A DNA stretch of 36,915 nucleotides from Bacteroidota bacterium (GCA_020049295.1 JAIFLC010000131.1:1-36915); one strand, 5' to 3'; shown: positions 24,411 to 34,889, counted from the first letter of the stretch. The notes: generated by a model not told the origin, from the sequence alone. Made by a program: numbers and translations.

Positions 24411-25916
24411 TTACATACAATGAATGTATTTCATAACCAGTTCACGAATTGCTTCATTATTACCATAAAGTTTTTCGCTCAATTTATGATCATTATATGA
24501 TTTAAGTTTCTTTATTGTATTATCGATAACACCGGATGGGAAAATTCCATTTTTCTCAAAATCAGCACGACGTGCTTGCAAAACATCCGCAGACTCTGAA
24601 CATGATACGGGCAATTTTTCAAGTTTAGCCAATTTATCCTTATGCTCCTCACTAAAAATATTTACATTCATATATAATTTTTCAGCCATTTCGAGTGCAT
24701 TTGGCATTTCAAGCCCATGCTGAGCAGCAAGTATAATACCAGCCATATAGTTATAAATATCAGCAGAACCATCGCCAGAGCGCAATTCGAAAGTTTGTTT
24801 ACCCGGCACATAAGGTATACGTCCAGTTTCTTGTGGATTGGCATCTTTAATCATACTTGTATCGGCTATCCATCCAAGAGGAACGCGAATAAGCACAGAT
24901 CTGTTTCTGTCGCCCCAGCAAATATTGGTTGGTGCTTCCTGGTGAGGAACTAATCGCAAATAAGATGTTGGAATAGTATTTCCAAAAGCAGTTAAAGGAG
25001 CAGCAAGGTCAAGTATACCAGCAATCATTCTTTTAGCTATGGTGCTTAAACCATTGCCCTCAACCATTACGTTTTCTCCATTTTTCTCAGCCAGCATATG
25101 AATATGCAAGCCGCTACCAGCCTTACCAACTGTAATTTTAGGAGCAAAAGAAATATCCACTCCATATTCGTTACCTAACATTCGAAGAATCCATTTTGCA
25201 ATTACTAATTGATCGACTGCATCTAATGGATTAACCGGCAAAAATTCTATTTCCTGCTGTTCGTAGGCCAAATTACCACTTGTAAAATTTCCAACCTCTG
25301 AATGACCATACTTAATATTGCCTCCGCATTGTGCAATAAAGCTCATTGCATCTTTACGTAAATGTCCATATTTTGTAAATGGAGGTGACTCATGATATCC
25401 TTTCTGATCAACAGCAGGATACATTTCGTCTTTTTCGTAAATTATGTAATACTCCAGTTCGCCCATTGCTTTAAATTCGTATCCCGTAGATTTACAGAAT
25501 TCGGTATAGGCTTTCTTTAAAATGTATTCTGGGGCACTCTCTAATGGCAATCCATCGCGTGTATAAAAGCTACACAAAATATCGAGGGTTGGATATTCGG
25601 AGAATGGATTGACAAATGCAGTTTTAAATCGTGGAATTACATATAAATCGCTCGATCCAGCTTCGATATAAGAAAAAAGGCTTGAACCGTCAACACGTTC
25701 GCCTGTTGAAAGCAAATCTTCGAGGTGTTGTTTACTGTTAATTACAAAATTCAGGGATTTAAGTTTTCCATCTTCACCCACATATCTGAAATTAATCATT
25801 TCAATTTCATTTTCTTCGATAAAGTAAATGATATCCTGACGAGTAAATTCAGATGAAGGTTTCTTTAAAAACTGAACCAATGGATTTGGATTTAACCTTA
25901 TTTCTAATTCTTTCAT
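24411..25916 (-). CDS. Glutamine synthetase, type I-like
   Basis: The 501-residue product is a class I-type glutamine synthetase, which makes glutamine from glutamate, ammonia and ATP. It has an N-terminal beta-grasp part (about 25-115) with GERVDGSSLF and the catalytic domain: GELEYYI (Glu153 and Glu155 in the metal-binding EPEFF position), HSEVGN, EQQEIEF (about 220-225), GKAGSGLHIHM (His271/His273), TSYLRLVPHQEAP, then WGDRNRSVLIRVP and FELRSGDGSADIYNYMAGII. All metal- and glutamate-binding motifs are readable. It is some 30-50 residues longer than enteric GlnA. The C-terminal Tyr-adenylylation motif of enteric GSI is not evident. It follows valS by 103 bases. Gamma-glutamyl-amine ligases related to GS are a less likely alternative. 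Confidence 0.87.
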   Translation of the reverse strand: MKELEIRLNPNPLVQFLKKPSSEFTRQDIIYFIEENEIEMINFRYVGEDGKLKSLNFVINSKQHLEDLLSTGERVDGSSLFSYIEAGSSDLYVIPRFKTAFVNPFSEYPTLDILCSFYTRDGLPLESAPEYILKKAYTEFCKSTGYEFKAMGELEYYIIYEKDEMYPAVDQKGYHESPPFTKYGHLRKDAMSFIAQCGGNIKYGHSEVGNFTSGNLAYEQQEIEFLPVNPLDAVDQLVIAKWILRMLGNEYGVDISFAPKITVGKAGSGLHIHMLAEKNGENVMVEGNGLSTIAKRMIAGILDLAAPLTAFGNTIPTSYLRLVPHQEAPTNICWGDRNRSVLIRVPLGWIADTSMIKDANPQETGRIPYVPGKQTFELRSGDGSADIYNYMAGIILAAQHGLEMPNALEMAEKLYMNVNIFSEEHKDKLAKLEKLPVSCSESADVLQARRADFEKNGIFPSGVIDNTIKKLKSYNDHKLSEKLYGNNEAIRELVMKYIHCM

Positions 25917-26019
25917 AGCTAACTAAAATTAATAATTATGCCACTAAACTACTGATTAAAATTTACATTTCAATGGTTATAAAAGTATGTTTAACAATAC
26001 ATTAAAATGCTTTTATGTG

Positions 26020-28644
26020 TTAAGATTTTTTTATACTGGCAATTCTATCCTGAAGCATTTGAATTTTGGTTTCAGCATCTGCTTTTTTCTGTTTCTCAAC
26101 GGCTACAACACTATCTGGGGCATTTTTAACAAAACGCTCATTGCCAAGCTTTTTCATTACTGAGTCCAAAAATCCTTTATAGTAATTGAGTTCTTCGTTT
26201 AGTTTGATCAGTTCTTCTTCAGCATCAATTAATCCACCAAGCTCAATATAAAATTCGGCTGATTTAACCATAAAAGAAACAGCTCCATCAATTTTCGTTT
26301 CAGTTGGTTTTATTTCTGAAAGGTTTGCCATTTTTCTGATACATGCGTCAAATTCCTTATCGTATTCACCTTTTACTAAAAGATTCAAAACTTCCTTTTG
26401 GGCAATTGAATTTGCATTTCGAACATTTCTTACAGCACTAATCGTTTCTTTTGTAAATTCGAAATCCTCAATTAAGTTTTCGTTATAAGCTCCGGCAACA
26501 GGCATCCTTTCAATCATAATACTCTGACCAGGTTTTCTTTCATCAATTAAATGCCAAATTTCTTCTGTAATAAATGGCATAAATGGGTGCAACAGTTTTA
26601 GAAGATTTTCGAAAAACTCCAATGTTTGATCGTATGTTTTTTTATCAATGGGTTGCTGATATACAGGTTTTATAAATTCGAGATACCATGATGAAAACTC
26701 ATCCCAAAATAATTTGTAAACAGCCATTAGAGCTTCAGAAAGCCTGAATTTTTCGTACAAATCATTAATGTTTTCTATCTCGCAATTTAATTTATGATTA
26801 AACCACTCAATCGTTTTTTGAGCATATTCGGGTTGGGGAATATTCTCATCTACATTCCAGCTTTCAAGTAACCTAAAGGCATTCCAGATTTTATTTCCAA
26901 AATTACGTCCCTGTTCAGTTAAGCTCTCATCAAAAAGCAGGTCGCCACCCGCGGGTGAGCACAGCAACATACCAACACGAACCCCATCAGCGCTATATTT
27001 CTTTATCAGCTCTATTGGGTCGGGCGAGTTACCTAACGATTTTGACATTTTGCGACGCAAATGATCTCTAACTATCCCCGTTAAATAAACATTTTTAAAT
27101 GGTTTCTCGTCACGATATTCATATCCAGCCATAATCATGCGGGCAACCCAGAAGAAAAGTATTTCTGGTGCAGTAACCAAATCATCCGTTGGATAGTAAT
27201 AATTAATATCTTTATTATCAGGGTTTCTTATTCCATCAAAAACAGACAATGGCCATAACCATGAAGAGAACCATGTATCAAGAACATCTTCGTCTTGTCG
27301 TAGGTCCTTTAAAGTGAGGTTTCTGTTTCCAGTTTTAACTTTTGCTATACCAAGAGCTTCTTCGGCAGTTTCAGCAACTACAAATCCTCCTTCGGGCAGG
27401 TAATATGCGGGAATTCTGTGTCCCCACCATAGTTGTCTTGAAACACACCAATCCTTAATGTTTTCCATCCAATGCTTGTATGTATTTTTAAACTTAGGAG
27501 GATGAAACTGAACATTATCATTCAACACATTATCTAATGCAGGTTTAACAAGATTATCCATTTTGCAGAACCATTGCATAGAAAGTTTAGGTTCTATAAT
27601 AGCATCTGTTCTTTCGGAATATCCTACATTATTAATATAATCTTCGAGTTTTACAATATGACCGGCAGCACTAAGATCGTTAACAATAAGGGTGCGAACT
27701 TCAAAGCGGTCTTTACCAATATACAATTGTGCATTCTCATTCAAGGTACCATCATCATTAAAAATATCAATGGTTTCAAGATGATGTTTATCTCCTAAAG
27801 TATAGTCATTAATATCGTGAGCCGGAGTAATTTTTAATGCTCCAGTTCCAAACTCCCGGTCAACATATTCGTCAAGAATTATTGGAATTGATCGATTAAT
27901 CAATGGAACCAATACACGTTTTCCATGTAAATGTCTGAAACGCTCATCACTCGGATGAACACATACAGCAGTATCTCCTAAAATTGTTTCAGGTCGGGTT
28001 GTAGCAACAGTAACAAATCCATCAACACCTTCGACCTTATAGCGAACATAATATAATTTTGATTGAACTTCTTTATAGTTAACTTCTTCATCAGAAACTG
28101 CTGTTTTTGCCTGAGGATCCCAATTTACCATTCGTACACCACGATAAATTAATCCTTTATTATATAAATCAACAAAAACCTTGATAACACTTTCGGACAT
28201 ATCACTGTCCATGGTAAACTTAGTTCGCGACCAATCGCAAGAAGCACCAAGTTTTTTTAATTGCTCAAGGATTATTCCGCCATGTTTTTCTTTCCACTCC
28301 CAGGCATGCTCCAAAAACGCTTCTCTCGAAAGTAAGTTTTTATCAATTCCTGCATCTCTTAGCTTTGATACTACTTTTGCTTCTGTTGCAATTGATGCAT
28401 GATCAGTTCCCGGAACCCAGCATGCATTTTTACCTAGCATTCGTGCACGACGCACTAAAATATCCTGAATAGTATTATTAAGCATATGCCCCATATGCAA
28501 CACTCCGGTAACATTTGGAGGAGGAATAGCTATTGTATAAGGCTCGCGCTCATCAGGCTCTGAATGAAAAAGGTTATTATCCATCCAATACTTATACCAT
28601 TTGTCTTCAGTCAATGAAGGATTGTATTTTGCAGGAATTTCCAT
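26020..28644 (-). CDS. valS: Valyl-tRNA synthetase
   Basis: ValS charges tRNA(Val). The 874-residue product has the class Ia signatures [15 protein letters not shown] (HIGH motif, residues 50-53) and [14 protein letters not shown] (KMSKS near residue 530). The editing (CP1) domain lies between them, with [17 protein letters not shown] and [20 protein letters not shown]. The anticodon-binding helical domain is followed by a C-terminal coiled coil (about 800-870) typical of ValRS, with [19 protein letters not shown]. The N-terminus [19 protein letters not shown] is standard. It begins the minus-strand unit that continues with the glutamine synthetase gene; divergent from DUF1573 across 183 bases. 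No T-box or obvious leader regulator was found upstream. Confidence 0.97.
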   Translation of the reverse strand: MEIPAKYNPSLTEDKWYKYWMDNNLFHSEPDEREPYTIAIPPPNVTGVLHMGHMLNNTIQDILVRRARMLGKNACWVPGTDHASIATEAKVVSKLRDAGIDKNLLSREAFLEHAWEWKEKHGGIILEQLKKLGASCDWSRTKFTMDSDMSESVIKVFVDLYNKGLIYRGVRMVNWDPQAKTAVSDEEVNYKEVQSKLYYVRYKVEGVDGFVTVATTRPETILGDTAVCVHPSDERFRHLHGKRVLVPLINRSIPIILDEYVDREFGTGALKITPAHDINDYTLGDKHHLETIDIFNDDGTLNENAQLYIGKDRFEVRTLIVNDLSAAGHIVKLEDYINNVGYSERTDAIIEPKLSMQWFCKMDNLVKPALDNVLNDNVQFHPPKFKNTYKHWMENIKDWCVSRQLWWGHRIPAYYLPEGGFVVAETAEEALGIAKVKTGNRNLTLKDLRQDEDVLDTWFSSWLWPLSVFDGIRNPDNKDINYYYPTDDLVTAPEILFFWVARMIMAGYEYRDEKPFKNVYLTGIVRDHLRRKMSKSLGNSPDPIELIKKYSADGVRVGMLLCSPAGGDLLFDESLTEQGRNFGNKIWNAFRLLESWNVDENIPQPEYAQKTIEWFNHKLNCEIENINDLYEKFRLSEALMAVYKLFWDEFSSWYLEFIKPVYQQPIDKKTYDQTLEFFENLLKLLHPFMPFITEEIWHLIDERKPGQSIMIERMPVAGAYNENLIEDFEFTKETISAVRNVRNANSIAQKEVLNLLVKGEYDKEFDACIRKMANLSEIKPTETKIDGAVSFMVKSAEFYIELGGLIDAEEELIKLNEELNYYKGFLDSVMKKLGNERFVKNAPDSVVAVEKQKKADAETKIQMLQDRIASIKKS

Positions 28645-28794
28645 CGGCTCAACAAAATATAAATTATGTGTTTACTAAATTCAAAAAGTTTGTAAAAATA
28701 TAAATTAATTCCTAAAAAATTCTGATAATTGAAATAAACCTGATCGAATTCATGATAAATATTTAATAACATAGTTAAATTTGTGAATTAAATT

Positions 28795-28802
28795 TAATTT
28801 TG
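28795..28802 (+). promoter_or_regulatory. -7 promoter box of the DUF1573 gene (TAATTTTG)
   Basis: TAATTTTG matches TAnnTTTG 25 bases before the DUF1573 ATG, for a leader of about 20 bases. A TTTG at 28780-28783 is too close to be the -33 element. The 183-base divergent gap with valS is otherwise A/T-rich and featureless. Confidence 0.5.
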
Positions 28803-28827
28803 TGTCGTTAAATTAAAATCTATTACT

Positions 28828-29256
28828 ATGAAAAACATATTCGTTGGTCTTGTTGCATTGTTAACTATTTCGTTTTCGGCTTTTAGCCAGGACGAAATTA
28901 AAACAAACAAAGACGATAAGAATTTACCAGAAATATTCTTCGAAAAGACAGTACATGACTATGGTGTAATAAAATACAATGGAGATGGAACCTGTGAGTT
29001 TACTTTTAAAAACATTGGAAAAGAGCCTTTATTATTAACTCAGGTTCAGGCTTCATGTGGTTGCACAACACCAACATGGCCTAAAGAGCCTATTAAACCA
29101 GGTGAAAAAGGTACTATTGTTGTTAAATATAACACCAAAATCACAAAAGCATTTTCAAAAAGTATCCGTGTTTATTCAAATGCAAAAACAGCTTTAGTTT
29201 CGCTTACAGTTAAAGGAACAGTTGAAGAAAAACAATCCGATCCAGTAAATAAATAA
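28828..29256 (+). CDS. DUF1573 secreted protein
   Basis: The 142-residue product has a signal peptide (MKNIFVGLVALLTISFSAFS, cleaved before QDEIK) and one DUF1573 domain of immunoglobulin-like fold. Its motifs are FEKTVHDYGVIKYNGDGTCE, FTFKNIGKEPLLLTQVQASC followed by GCTTPTWP, then IKPGEKGTIVVKYNTK and a last strand ending TVKGTVEE. The CGC pair (SCGCTTP) is the strongest family hallmark and may bind metal or form a disulfide. The domain is very common in Bacteroidota envelopes, in one to many copies; its function is unsettled. The aminotransferase gene begins 20 bases later and is likely co-transcribed. Confidence 0.92.
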   Translation: MKNIFVGLVALLTISFSAFSQDEIKTNKDDKNLPEIFFEKTVHDYGVIKYNGDGTCEFTFKNIGKEPLLLTQVQASCGCTTPTWPKEPIKPGEKGTIVVKYNTKITKAFSKSIRVYSNAKTALVSLTVKGTVEEKQSDPVNK

Positions 29257-29276
29257 CTTTTAATAAAACTAGTATT

Positions 29277-30476
29277 ATGCCTCAAATTTCAGACAAAGGG
29301 AAATTAATGCCTGCATCTCCCATAAGAAAACTGGTGCCATACGCAGAAGAAGCGAAAAAGAAGGGTGTTAAAGTATATCATCTGAATATTGGACAACCTG
29401 ATATTCCAACACCCGAAGTTGCTCTAAATGCCATTCGCAATATAAACGAAAAAGTTATTGAATATAGTCATTCTGCAGGTAACGAATCGTATCGTAAAGG
29501 CCTGGCAAAATACTATCAGAGTGTTGGTATTACTGTTGATCATAATGAAATGATTATCACTACTGGTGGATCAGAAGCTATTACCATTGCTTTTTTGTCA
29601 ACTCTTAATCCTGGTGATGAGGTAATTATTCCTGAGCCATTTTATGCAAACTATAATGGTTTTGCTGTTTCGACGGGTGTTGTGGTTAAACCAATCACAT
29701 CGTATATAAAAAATGATTTTGCATTACCAGCAATTGAAGAATTTGAAAAACTGATTACTCCTAAAACCAAAGGAATTGTTATTTGCAATCCAAACAATCC
29801 AACCGGATATTTGTATTCAGAAAGTGAATTGCAGCAGCTAAAAACCATCATTAAAAAATATGATTTGTATTTATTTTCAGATGAGGTTTATCGTGAGTTC
29901 TGCTACGATGGGAATGCTCATTTCTCAGCAATGAATTTAAAAGGGATTGAAAACAATGTAATTTTATTGGACTCTGTATCGAAACGATATAGTATGTGTG
30001 GGGTACGCGTTGGTGCTTTAATTACCAAAAACAAAGAAATTCTTTCTGCCGCGATGAAATTTGCTCAGGCACGACTTTGCCCACCATCCTTTGGACAATG
30101 GGCCAGTGAAGCAGCCTTAAATACTCCTAAAGAATATTTTACCGAAGTTTACAATGAGTATATTGGTCGCCGTAACTTTATGGTTGAAGCATTAAATAAA
30201 ATGGAAGGTGTTTATTGCCCAAAACCAAAAGGAGCTTTTTACACGGTAGTTAAATTGCCTATTGATGATGCCGATAAGTTTGCACAATGGTTACTCACCG
30301 ATTTTGAATACAATAAACAAACGGTAATGGTTGCTCCTGCAACAGGATTTTATGCAACTCCCGGTTTAGGTAAAAATGAAGTAAGGATAGCATATGTTTT
30401 GAAAAAAGAAGACCTAGCCCATGCCATGGAAACCCTCGAATTTGCCTTAAAGCAATATCCAGGAAGAACGGTTTAA
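29277..30476 (+). CDS. PLP-dependent aminotransferase, class I/II (aspartate aminotransferase-like)
   Basis: The 399-residue cytoplasmic enzyme belongs to the class I/II aminotransferases. Motifs seen: NIGQPDIPTPEVAL (38-51), YSHSAGNESYRKGLAKYY (63-80), ITTGGSEA (94-101), NPNNPTGYLY (171-180), SDEVYREF (201-208), the PLP lysine Lys236 in DSVSKRYSMCGVRVGAL, and the carboxylate-binding arginine in the C-terminal NEVRIAYVL. The usual lysine-motif glycines are preserved. Substrate cannot be read from sequence; aspartate or another amino acid with 2-oxoglutarate is the family default. It is closed by a hairpin terminator 21 bases after the stop. Confidence 0.93.
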   Translation: MPQISDKGKLMPASPIRKLVPYAEEAKKKGVKVYHLNIGQPDIPTPEVALNAIRNINEKVIEYSHSAGNESYRKGLAKYYQSVGITVDHNEMIITTGGSEAITIAFLSTLNPGDEVIIPEPFYANYNGFAVSTGVVVKPITSYIKNDFALPAIEEFEKLITPKTKGIVICNPNNPTGYLYSESELQQLKTIIKKYDLYLFSDEVYREFCYDGNAHFSAMNLKGIENNVILLDSVSKRYSMCGVRVGALITKNKEILSAAMKFAQARLCPPSFGQWASEAALNTPKEYFTEVYNEYIGRRNFMVEALNKMEGVYCPKPKGAFYTVVKLPIDDADKFAQWLLTDFEYNKQTVMVAPATGFYATPGLGKNEVRIAYVLKKEDLAHAMETLEFALKQYPGRTV

Positions 30477-30496
30477 TTACCTTATTTTAACATTTG

Positions 30497-30527
30497 AACA
30501 GCGGGGTTACTTATCCGCTGTTTTTTT
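30497..30527 (+). terminator. Rho-independent terminator after the aminotransferase gene
   Basis: An 8-bp stem (AACAGCGG at 30497-30504 and CCGCTGTT at 30515-30522) with a 10-base loop is followed by a run of T residues ending at 30527. Confidence 0.9.
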
Positions 30528-30600
30528 ATGTCTTATCTCAAAAAGAAAACAATATATTATTAAAGCATATTTTTACAGTCATTATATAAGTTGATTTTTT

Positions 30601-30608
30601 TATCTTTG
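30601..30608 (+). promoter_or_regulatory. -7 promoter box of the putative porin gene (TATCTTTG)
   Basis: TATCTTTG matches TAnnTTTG and is identical to the era -7 box. It lies 5 bases before the porin ATG, so the leader would be very short or absent. No -33 TTTG at the usual distance. Confidence 0.45.
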
Positions 30609-30613
30609 CCAGC

Positions 30614-32779
30614 ATGAATAGAAAAATACTGGTAATTTTCATAATTTTTAGTTTTTTCACTTTTGATTTATCTGGTCAGATTGATAGTTTGTCTGAAAGA
30701 TTACTCTATAACTGGACAATTAATCCGTTTGGTTTAAATCCAGATTATGCGGATATTGATACAAGCCTTAATGAATTTCAAAAATTCAATCCTTTATTAC
30801 GAAGTACCATTAATAATAATTATTTAGGAAACCTGGGGTCTGCTTCACAATCAACTATTTATTATGACCGAAGAAATAACGAAACTAGTTTCTTATTTAG
30901 TGAACCATATGCTATTTATTTTCTTTTACCATACGAGCATAAGTATTTTAATACAAAGAGACAATTTACAGTAATAAACTATAGTTCAGCGGGACCAAAA
31001 GAAGAGAGCGAGCAGTTTTTAGGTGTTTTACATACTCAAAATGTGACAGAAAATTTCAATGTAGGATTGGGTTATGACTTAACATCATCAGCTGGTCGGT
31101 ATCTAAATCAAAGAACAAAAATACATTCTGCAACTCTATTTTCAAGTTACAAGTATAAAGGATACAATATTTCTGGAAATTATACATTGAATAAAGGAAA
31201 TATTGAGGAAAATGGAGGATTAGATAGTTTATGGTACTTAGGGAGCAAGGAATATACCAGGGCACTTACTATTCCTGTTAAGCTTAGCGATGCAAGCTCA
31301 AAAATACTAAATTCAAGTTTTTATTTGGCTCAGGAATTTAGATTTGGAAAACACGCTGATGCTGAAAGCGATAAAAAGACATCTCTTCCTGCCAGTGAAA
31401 AAAGATCTACAAATCAGAGAGATAAAGAGAGAAAACAACCTGAGTTTAAGAAACCAGGCAAAATAAGCAATCCTGTTACTGATACAATTAGTAAAATAAC
31501 AGAAATTGGTGATGAAACAAAAATTGAAAATCAGGAAATAGTGGTAAAAGATACCATAACCAATAAAAAAGATGAAGAAAGTAAAAATTCTTTTTTACGT
31601 GATTCTTATAATAAACTGAATGATTTTAGCATTTCGCATGAGTTAAATTATAGCAATGACTACAGGAAGTTTTCAGATTCAGATATTGAAGAGAGCTTTT
31701 ACAATAGTTTTGACTCACTAATAAGCAATACAAAAACAAGCGATGCTGTTTTTCAAAACCGGTTTGGAAACAAATTTTCGGCTCATTATCGTTATAAAGA
31801 CCTTTTAAATTTTCGAATATCATACTACAATGAGCAGATAAATTATGAATACAATATTTTACCTGATACCACCTTTATTTTTAACTCACAAGATCAGCCT
31901 GAAGATACTATTTTAACAAGGTATCTTAAAAATGATTTCTCAAACAACAGTGTTTCGGTGTACATGCAAAGCATGATATTTAATCATATCCTCTTTAAAG
32001 GATTTGCTGAATATTTTATTACTGGATATAAAAAAGAGAACTCTCGAATTAATCTTACTTTAGGATATCGGCTATTTCAGGATATACGGTTTGATCTTGA
32101 AGGAGAATATAAGAATCAAAGACCTGATTACTTTTATGAACAATTTCAGTCAAATCATTTTAGTTGGGACAATAATTATCTTATTCGAAAAGAAGAGTGG
32201 GATGCAAATGTTATTATTAAATCAGAAAAATACAGATTTGATTTAAGTGCAGGTTATGGCCAGATTACTGGACATATTTATCTCGATACGTTGGCCAGAG
32301 TGCAACAATATGCTGATCAGATTAATATTCTTACAGCAAGGGCAAATAAAAAATTCACCTTAGGGCCTTTCCATTCAACAACAAAATTCGTTTACCAGAC
32401 CAGTTCTATGGATAGTATATTAAGTATCCCAGAAATAAATTTATACCAATCGTTATATTATGAGAAGCTATTCCATTTCTCATCAACAGGAGGTGAATTA
32501 AGAATGCAGTTAGGGTTTGATTATCGCTATTCGAGCAGTTATTATGCTGATGGATATATGCCTATCACGGGTTTGTTTTATCGTCAATTCGATCAAAAAA
32601 TGGCTGATTATCATTGTGTTGATATTTTTTTAAATTTTGCAATCAAAAGAGCCCGATTATATCTGGTTTACAACTACCTAAACACTGCTATTAATGATTC
32701 TTATTACTTTACCTCGCCCTCATACCCTGCACCACCCGCTGTATTTAAATTTGGTATATCATGGACATTTTATGATTAA
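30614..32779 (+). CDS. Putative_porin family outer-membrane beta-barrel protein
   Basis: The 721-residue product has a signal peptide (about 1-21, ending DLSGQ) and matches the Bacteroidota Putative_porin family (PF14121). FNPLLRSTINNNYLGNLGSA is followed by an outer-membrane barrel of many amphipathic strands: FTVINYSSAGPKEESEQFLG, LHTQNVTENFNVGLGYDL and a series of FRISYYNEQ-like strands. The last strand is FKFGISWTFYD, ending in an aromatic residue as barrel termini usually do. A charged, low-complexity insert at about 245-330, rich in Lys, Glu and Asp, interrupts the strands and is probably a large surface or periplasmic loop. No substrate can be named. It precedes the MltF-like gene by 63 bases; a shared transcript is likely. 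Confidence 0.8.
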   Translation: MNRKILVIFIIFSFFTFDLSGQIDSLSERLLYNWTINPFGLNPDYADIDTSLNEFQKFNPLLRSTINNNYLGNLGSASQSTIYYDRRNNETSFLFSEPYAIYFLLPYEHKYFNTKRQFTVINYSSAGPKEESEQFLGVLHTQNVTENFNVGLGYDLTSSAGRYLNQRTKIHSATLFSSYKYKGYNISGNYTLNKGNIEENGGLDSLWYLGSKEYTRALTIPVKLSDASSKILNSSFYLAQEFRFGKHADAESDKKTSLPASEKRSTNQRDKERKQPEFKKPGKISNPVTDTISKITEIGDETKIENQEIVVKDTITNKKDEESKNSFLRDSYNKLNDFSISHELNYSNDYRKFSDSDIEESFYNSFDSLISNTKTSDAVFQNRFGNKFSAHYRYKDLLNFRISYYNEQINYEYNILPDTTFIFNSQDQPEDTILTRYLKNDFSNNSVSVYMQSMIFNHILFKGFAEYFITGYKKENSRINLTLGYRLFQDIRFDLEGEYKNQRPDYFYEQFQSNHFSWDNNYLIRKEEWDANVIIKSEKYRFDLSAGYGQITGHIYLDTLARVQQYADQINILTARANKKFTLGPFHSTTKFVYQTSSMDSILSIPEINLYQSLYYEKLFHFSSTGGELRMQLGFDYRYSSSYYADGYMPITGLFYRQFDQKMADYHCVDIFLNFAIKRARLYLVYNYLNTAINDSYYFTSPSYPAPPAVFKFGISWTFYD

Positions 32780-32842
32780 CTTGCATTGTAACAATGTTAA
32801 AATAATATCGTAAATTACCTTGTTAAACCAAATCAGATTAAT

Positions 32843-34276
32843 TTGAAAGTAGTTACTTCTTTCGTCAAGTTTACAGTACTTTCCATTATAGTATTCATCC
32901 TATTATTGGGATGTAACCGATTGCAACACAAAAAACCAGAAGAGATTAACTCGTTAGAAAAAATTAAGAAGAATGGAAAAATAACCGCACTTTTTGATTT
33001 TAATTCGACCAATTATTTTATTTACAAAGGTGAGCCAATGGGTTACCAATATGAAATGCTAAGGCTACTTGCAGATCATTTGGGTGTAAAGTTAGAAGTG
33101 GTCGTAGAAAACGATATAAGTAAGTATTTCGATATGCTTAATAACTATCAATGTGACATATTAGCAGTAAATCTAACAGTAACTAAAGAACGAAATGCAG
33201 AAATAGATTTTACCCTACCCCACAGTCAAACAAGACAGGTACTTGTTCAGCGCAAACCCGAAAACTGGAATAAACTTACCGAACGCGAATACGAATCGAT
33301 GCTAATAAGAAATCAGCTCGATTTAGCAGGAAAAACAATCTATGTTCAGAAAGAATCATCTTATTTATCGAGGTTGCAAAATTTATCCGACGAAATTGGA
33401 GCTATTATAAATATTAAACAACTAGATGATCTGGAGGTTGAACAATTGATTCAGCTTGTAGCTAAAGGTGAAATAGATTATACCATTTCCGACGAAAATG
33501 TGGCATTGGTAAATCAGACCTATTACCCTATTATTGATGTTCAAACCGCCATTAGCTTTCCACAAAATCAGGCATGGGGATTAAGAAAAGGAGATGATTC
33601 GTTGCGCATTGAAATAAATAAATGGATAGAGGGAAACAAGTATTCACGTGATTACAATCTTCTATATGCCAAGTATTTTAAGAATAAAAGATCTGTTGGA
33701 ATTGTCGAAAGCGATTATTATGCTCAAACGAGTGGAAAAATCTCAGTTTATGATGATTATATTAAAGAATATTCAAAAATTGTGGATTGGGATTGGCGAT
33801 TATTAGCATCCTTAATTTATCAGGAATCAAGGTTCGATCCATCAGTAAAATCGTGGGCTGGAGCTTACGGTTTAATGCAGTTAATGCCAACAACAGCACA
33901 CAGATATGGAGTTGATCTAAAATCTGCTCCAAATGAGCATATTAGAGCGGGTGTAAGATTTATTAACTGGCTTAACAAGCGATTTGAAAAAAACGGAATA
34001 AAAGATGAGCATGATAGAATTAAATTTATACTTGCATCTTATAATGTAGGTTTAGGCCATGTTTTAGATGCTCAGCGTTTAGCAGAAAAATATGGCAAAG
34101 ATCCCAAAAAGTGGGATGGGAATGTAGACGAATATATTATAAAAAAATCAAATCCAAAATACTTCCTTGATCCTGTGGTAGAATATGGTTACTGTCGGGG
34201 TGACGAAACATATAGTTATGTATCTCAAATAATTGACAGATACGAGCACTACAAAAATTTTATTGAAGAAGATTAG
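32843..34276 (+). CDS. MltF-like membrane-bound lytic transglycosylase
   Basis: The 477-residue product is a lipoprotein (signal peptide ending LLLGC, Cys24). It has an N-terminal periplasmic solute-binding domain (SBP_bac_3, about 40-275; GEPMGYQYEMLRLLADHLGV, CDILAVNLTVTKERNAEIDF) and a C-terminal SLT/lysozyme-like domain (about 305-470). The catalytic glutamate is Glu328 in YQESRFDP, followed by GAYGLMQLMPTTAHRYGVD and ILASYNVGLGHVLDA. This is the MltF architecture; such enzymes cleave peptidoglycan between MurNAc and GlcNAc, forming anhydro-MurNAc ends. The start is a TTG at 32843: the next in-frame ATG would remove the signal peptide. It overlaps the convergent Nudix gene by 17 bases at their 3' ends. 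Confidence 0.93.
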   Translation: MKVVTSFVKFTVLSIIVFILLLGCNRLQHKKPEEINSLEKIKKNGKITALFDFNSTNYFIYKGEPMGYQYEMLRLLADHLGVKLEVVVENDISKYFDMLNNYQCDILAVNLTVTKERNAEIDFTLPHSQTRQVLVQRKPENWNKLTEREYESMLIRNQLDLAGKTIYVQKESSYLSRLQNLSDEIGAIINIKQLDDLEVEQLIQLVAKGEIDYTISDENVALVNQTYYPIIDVQTAISFPQNQAWGLRKGDDSLRIEINKWIEGNKYSRDYNLLYAKYFKNKRSVGIVESDYYAQTSGKISVYDDYIKEYSKIVDWDWRLLASLIYQESRFDPSVKSWAGAYGLMQLMPTTAHRYGVDLKSAPNEHIRAGVRFINWLNKRFEKNGIKDEHDRIKFILASYNVGLGHVLDAQRLAEKYGKDPKKWDGNVDEYIIKKSNPKYFLDPVVEYGYCRGDETYSYVSQIIDRYEHYKNFIEED

Positions 34277-34889
34277 TATCTAATCGGGCTATAATTTCTA
34301 AGAACTCTGATAATATCATTGCTGTAGCTCCCCATATAACCAAGTTGTCTGGTTTATAAATTGGGGCATCAAATTGCACTGTCCCAAATGTAAATTGTTT
34401 GCTCGATTTATTTTCAGGATTCATTAAATCCAATAATCTAATCTCCAAAACTTTTTCAACTTCGTTTAAATCAGCATTAAAAACAGGTGATGATTTGTAT
34501 CGTCCAACAACCGGTTGAACAAAATAATTGCTAACAGAAATTTGCAAAGGAGTAAGTGATCCGAGTATTTCTATCTCATCCGGATTGGCTCCTATTTCTT
34601 CATAACTTTCGCGTATAGCGGTTTGAACAAGTGTTTTGTCATGATCTTCAAATTTCCCTCCAGGTAAAGAAATTTGTCCACTATGAGGTCCATCGTAAGC
34701 CGAACGTTGAATAAGCACCAGATTTATTTCCTGATTATTAAGGTATAATAAAATCAATACTCCTGCTCTAAGACCCTTGCCATTTACTCCAACAGGCCTT
34801 GCTTCCGGTGCCATTTTAAGCTGTGCCGATAATCCAGGGAGTTTTTTTTCTAACTCTTTTCTAAGATCATCAAAGAAATCCGAATGCAT
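34260..34889 (-). CDS. Nudix hydrolase, coenzyme A pyrophosphatase type
   Basis: The 209-residue product belongs to the CoA-diphosphatase (NudL/YeaB-type) Nudix hydrolases, which cleave CoA and its derivatives to phosphopantetheine and 3',5'-ADP. Motifs: LVLIQRSAYDGPHSGQISLP immediately before GGKFEDHDKTLVQTAIRESY with EEIGA (the Nudix box), then GSLTPLQISVSNYFVQPVVG and IWGATAMILSEFLEI. The frame is open upstream to 34946 inside gatD; the ATG at 34889 (MHSDFFDDLRKEL) is preferred because it avoids overlap and lies 13 bases after the gatD stop. The three minus-strand genes gatE-gatD-Nudix are therefore packed as one operon. A metabolic link to GatDE is not evident. Confidence 0.9.
   Translation of the reverse strand: MHSDFFDDLRKELEKKLPGLSAQLKMAPEARPVGVNGKGLRAGVLILLYLNNQEINLVLIQRSAYDGPHSGQISLPGGKFEDHDKTLVQTAIRESYEEIGANPDEIEILGSLTPLQISVSNYFVQPVVGRYKSSPVFNADLNEVEKVLEIRLLDLMNPENKSSKQFTFGTVQFDAPIYKPDNLVIWGATAMILSEFLEIIARLDTNLLQ

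Noticed and set aside
24411-25916. Functional cluster of glutamine synthetase with gatDE
   Set aside because: They are 9 kb apart in separate transcription units with unrelated genes between, so adjacency gives no support for a shared unit.
34260-34276. Possible frameshift where the MltF-like and Nudix genes overlap
   Set aside because: Both proteins reach full family length and are convergent; a 17-base 3' overlap is normal in compact genomes.
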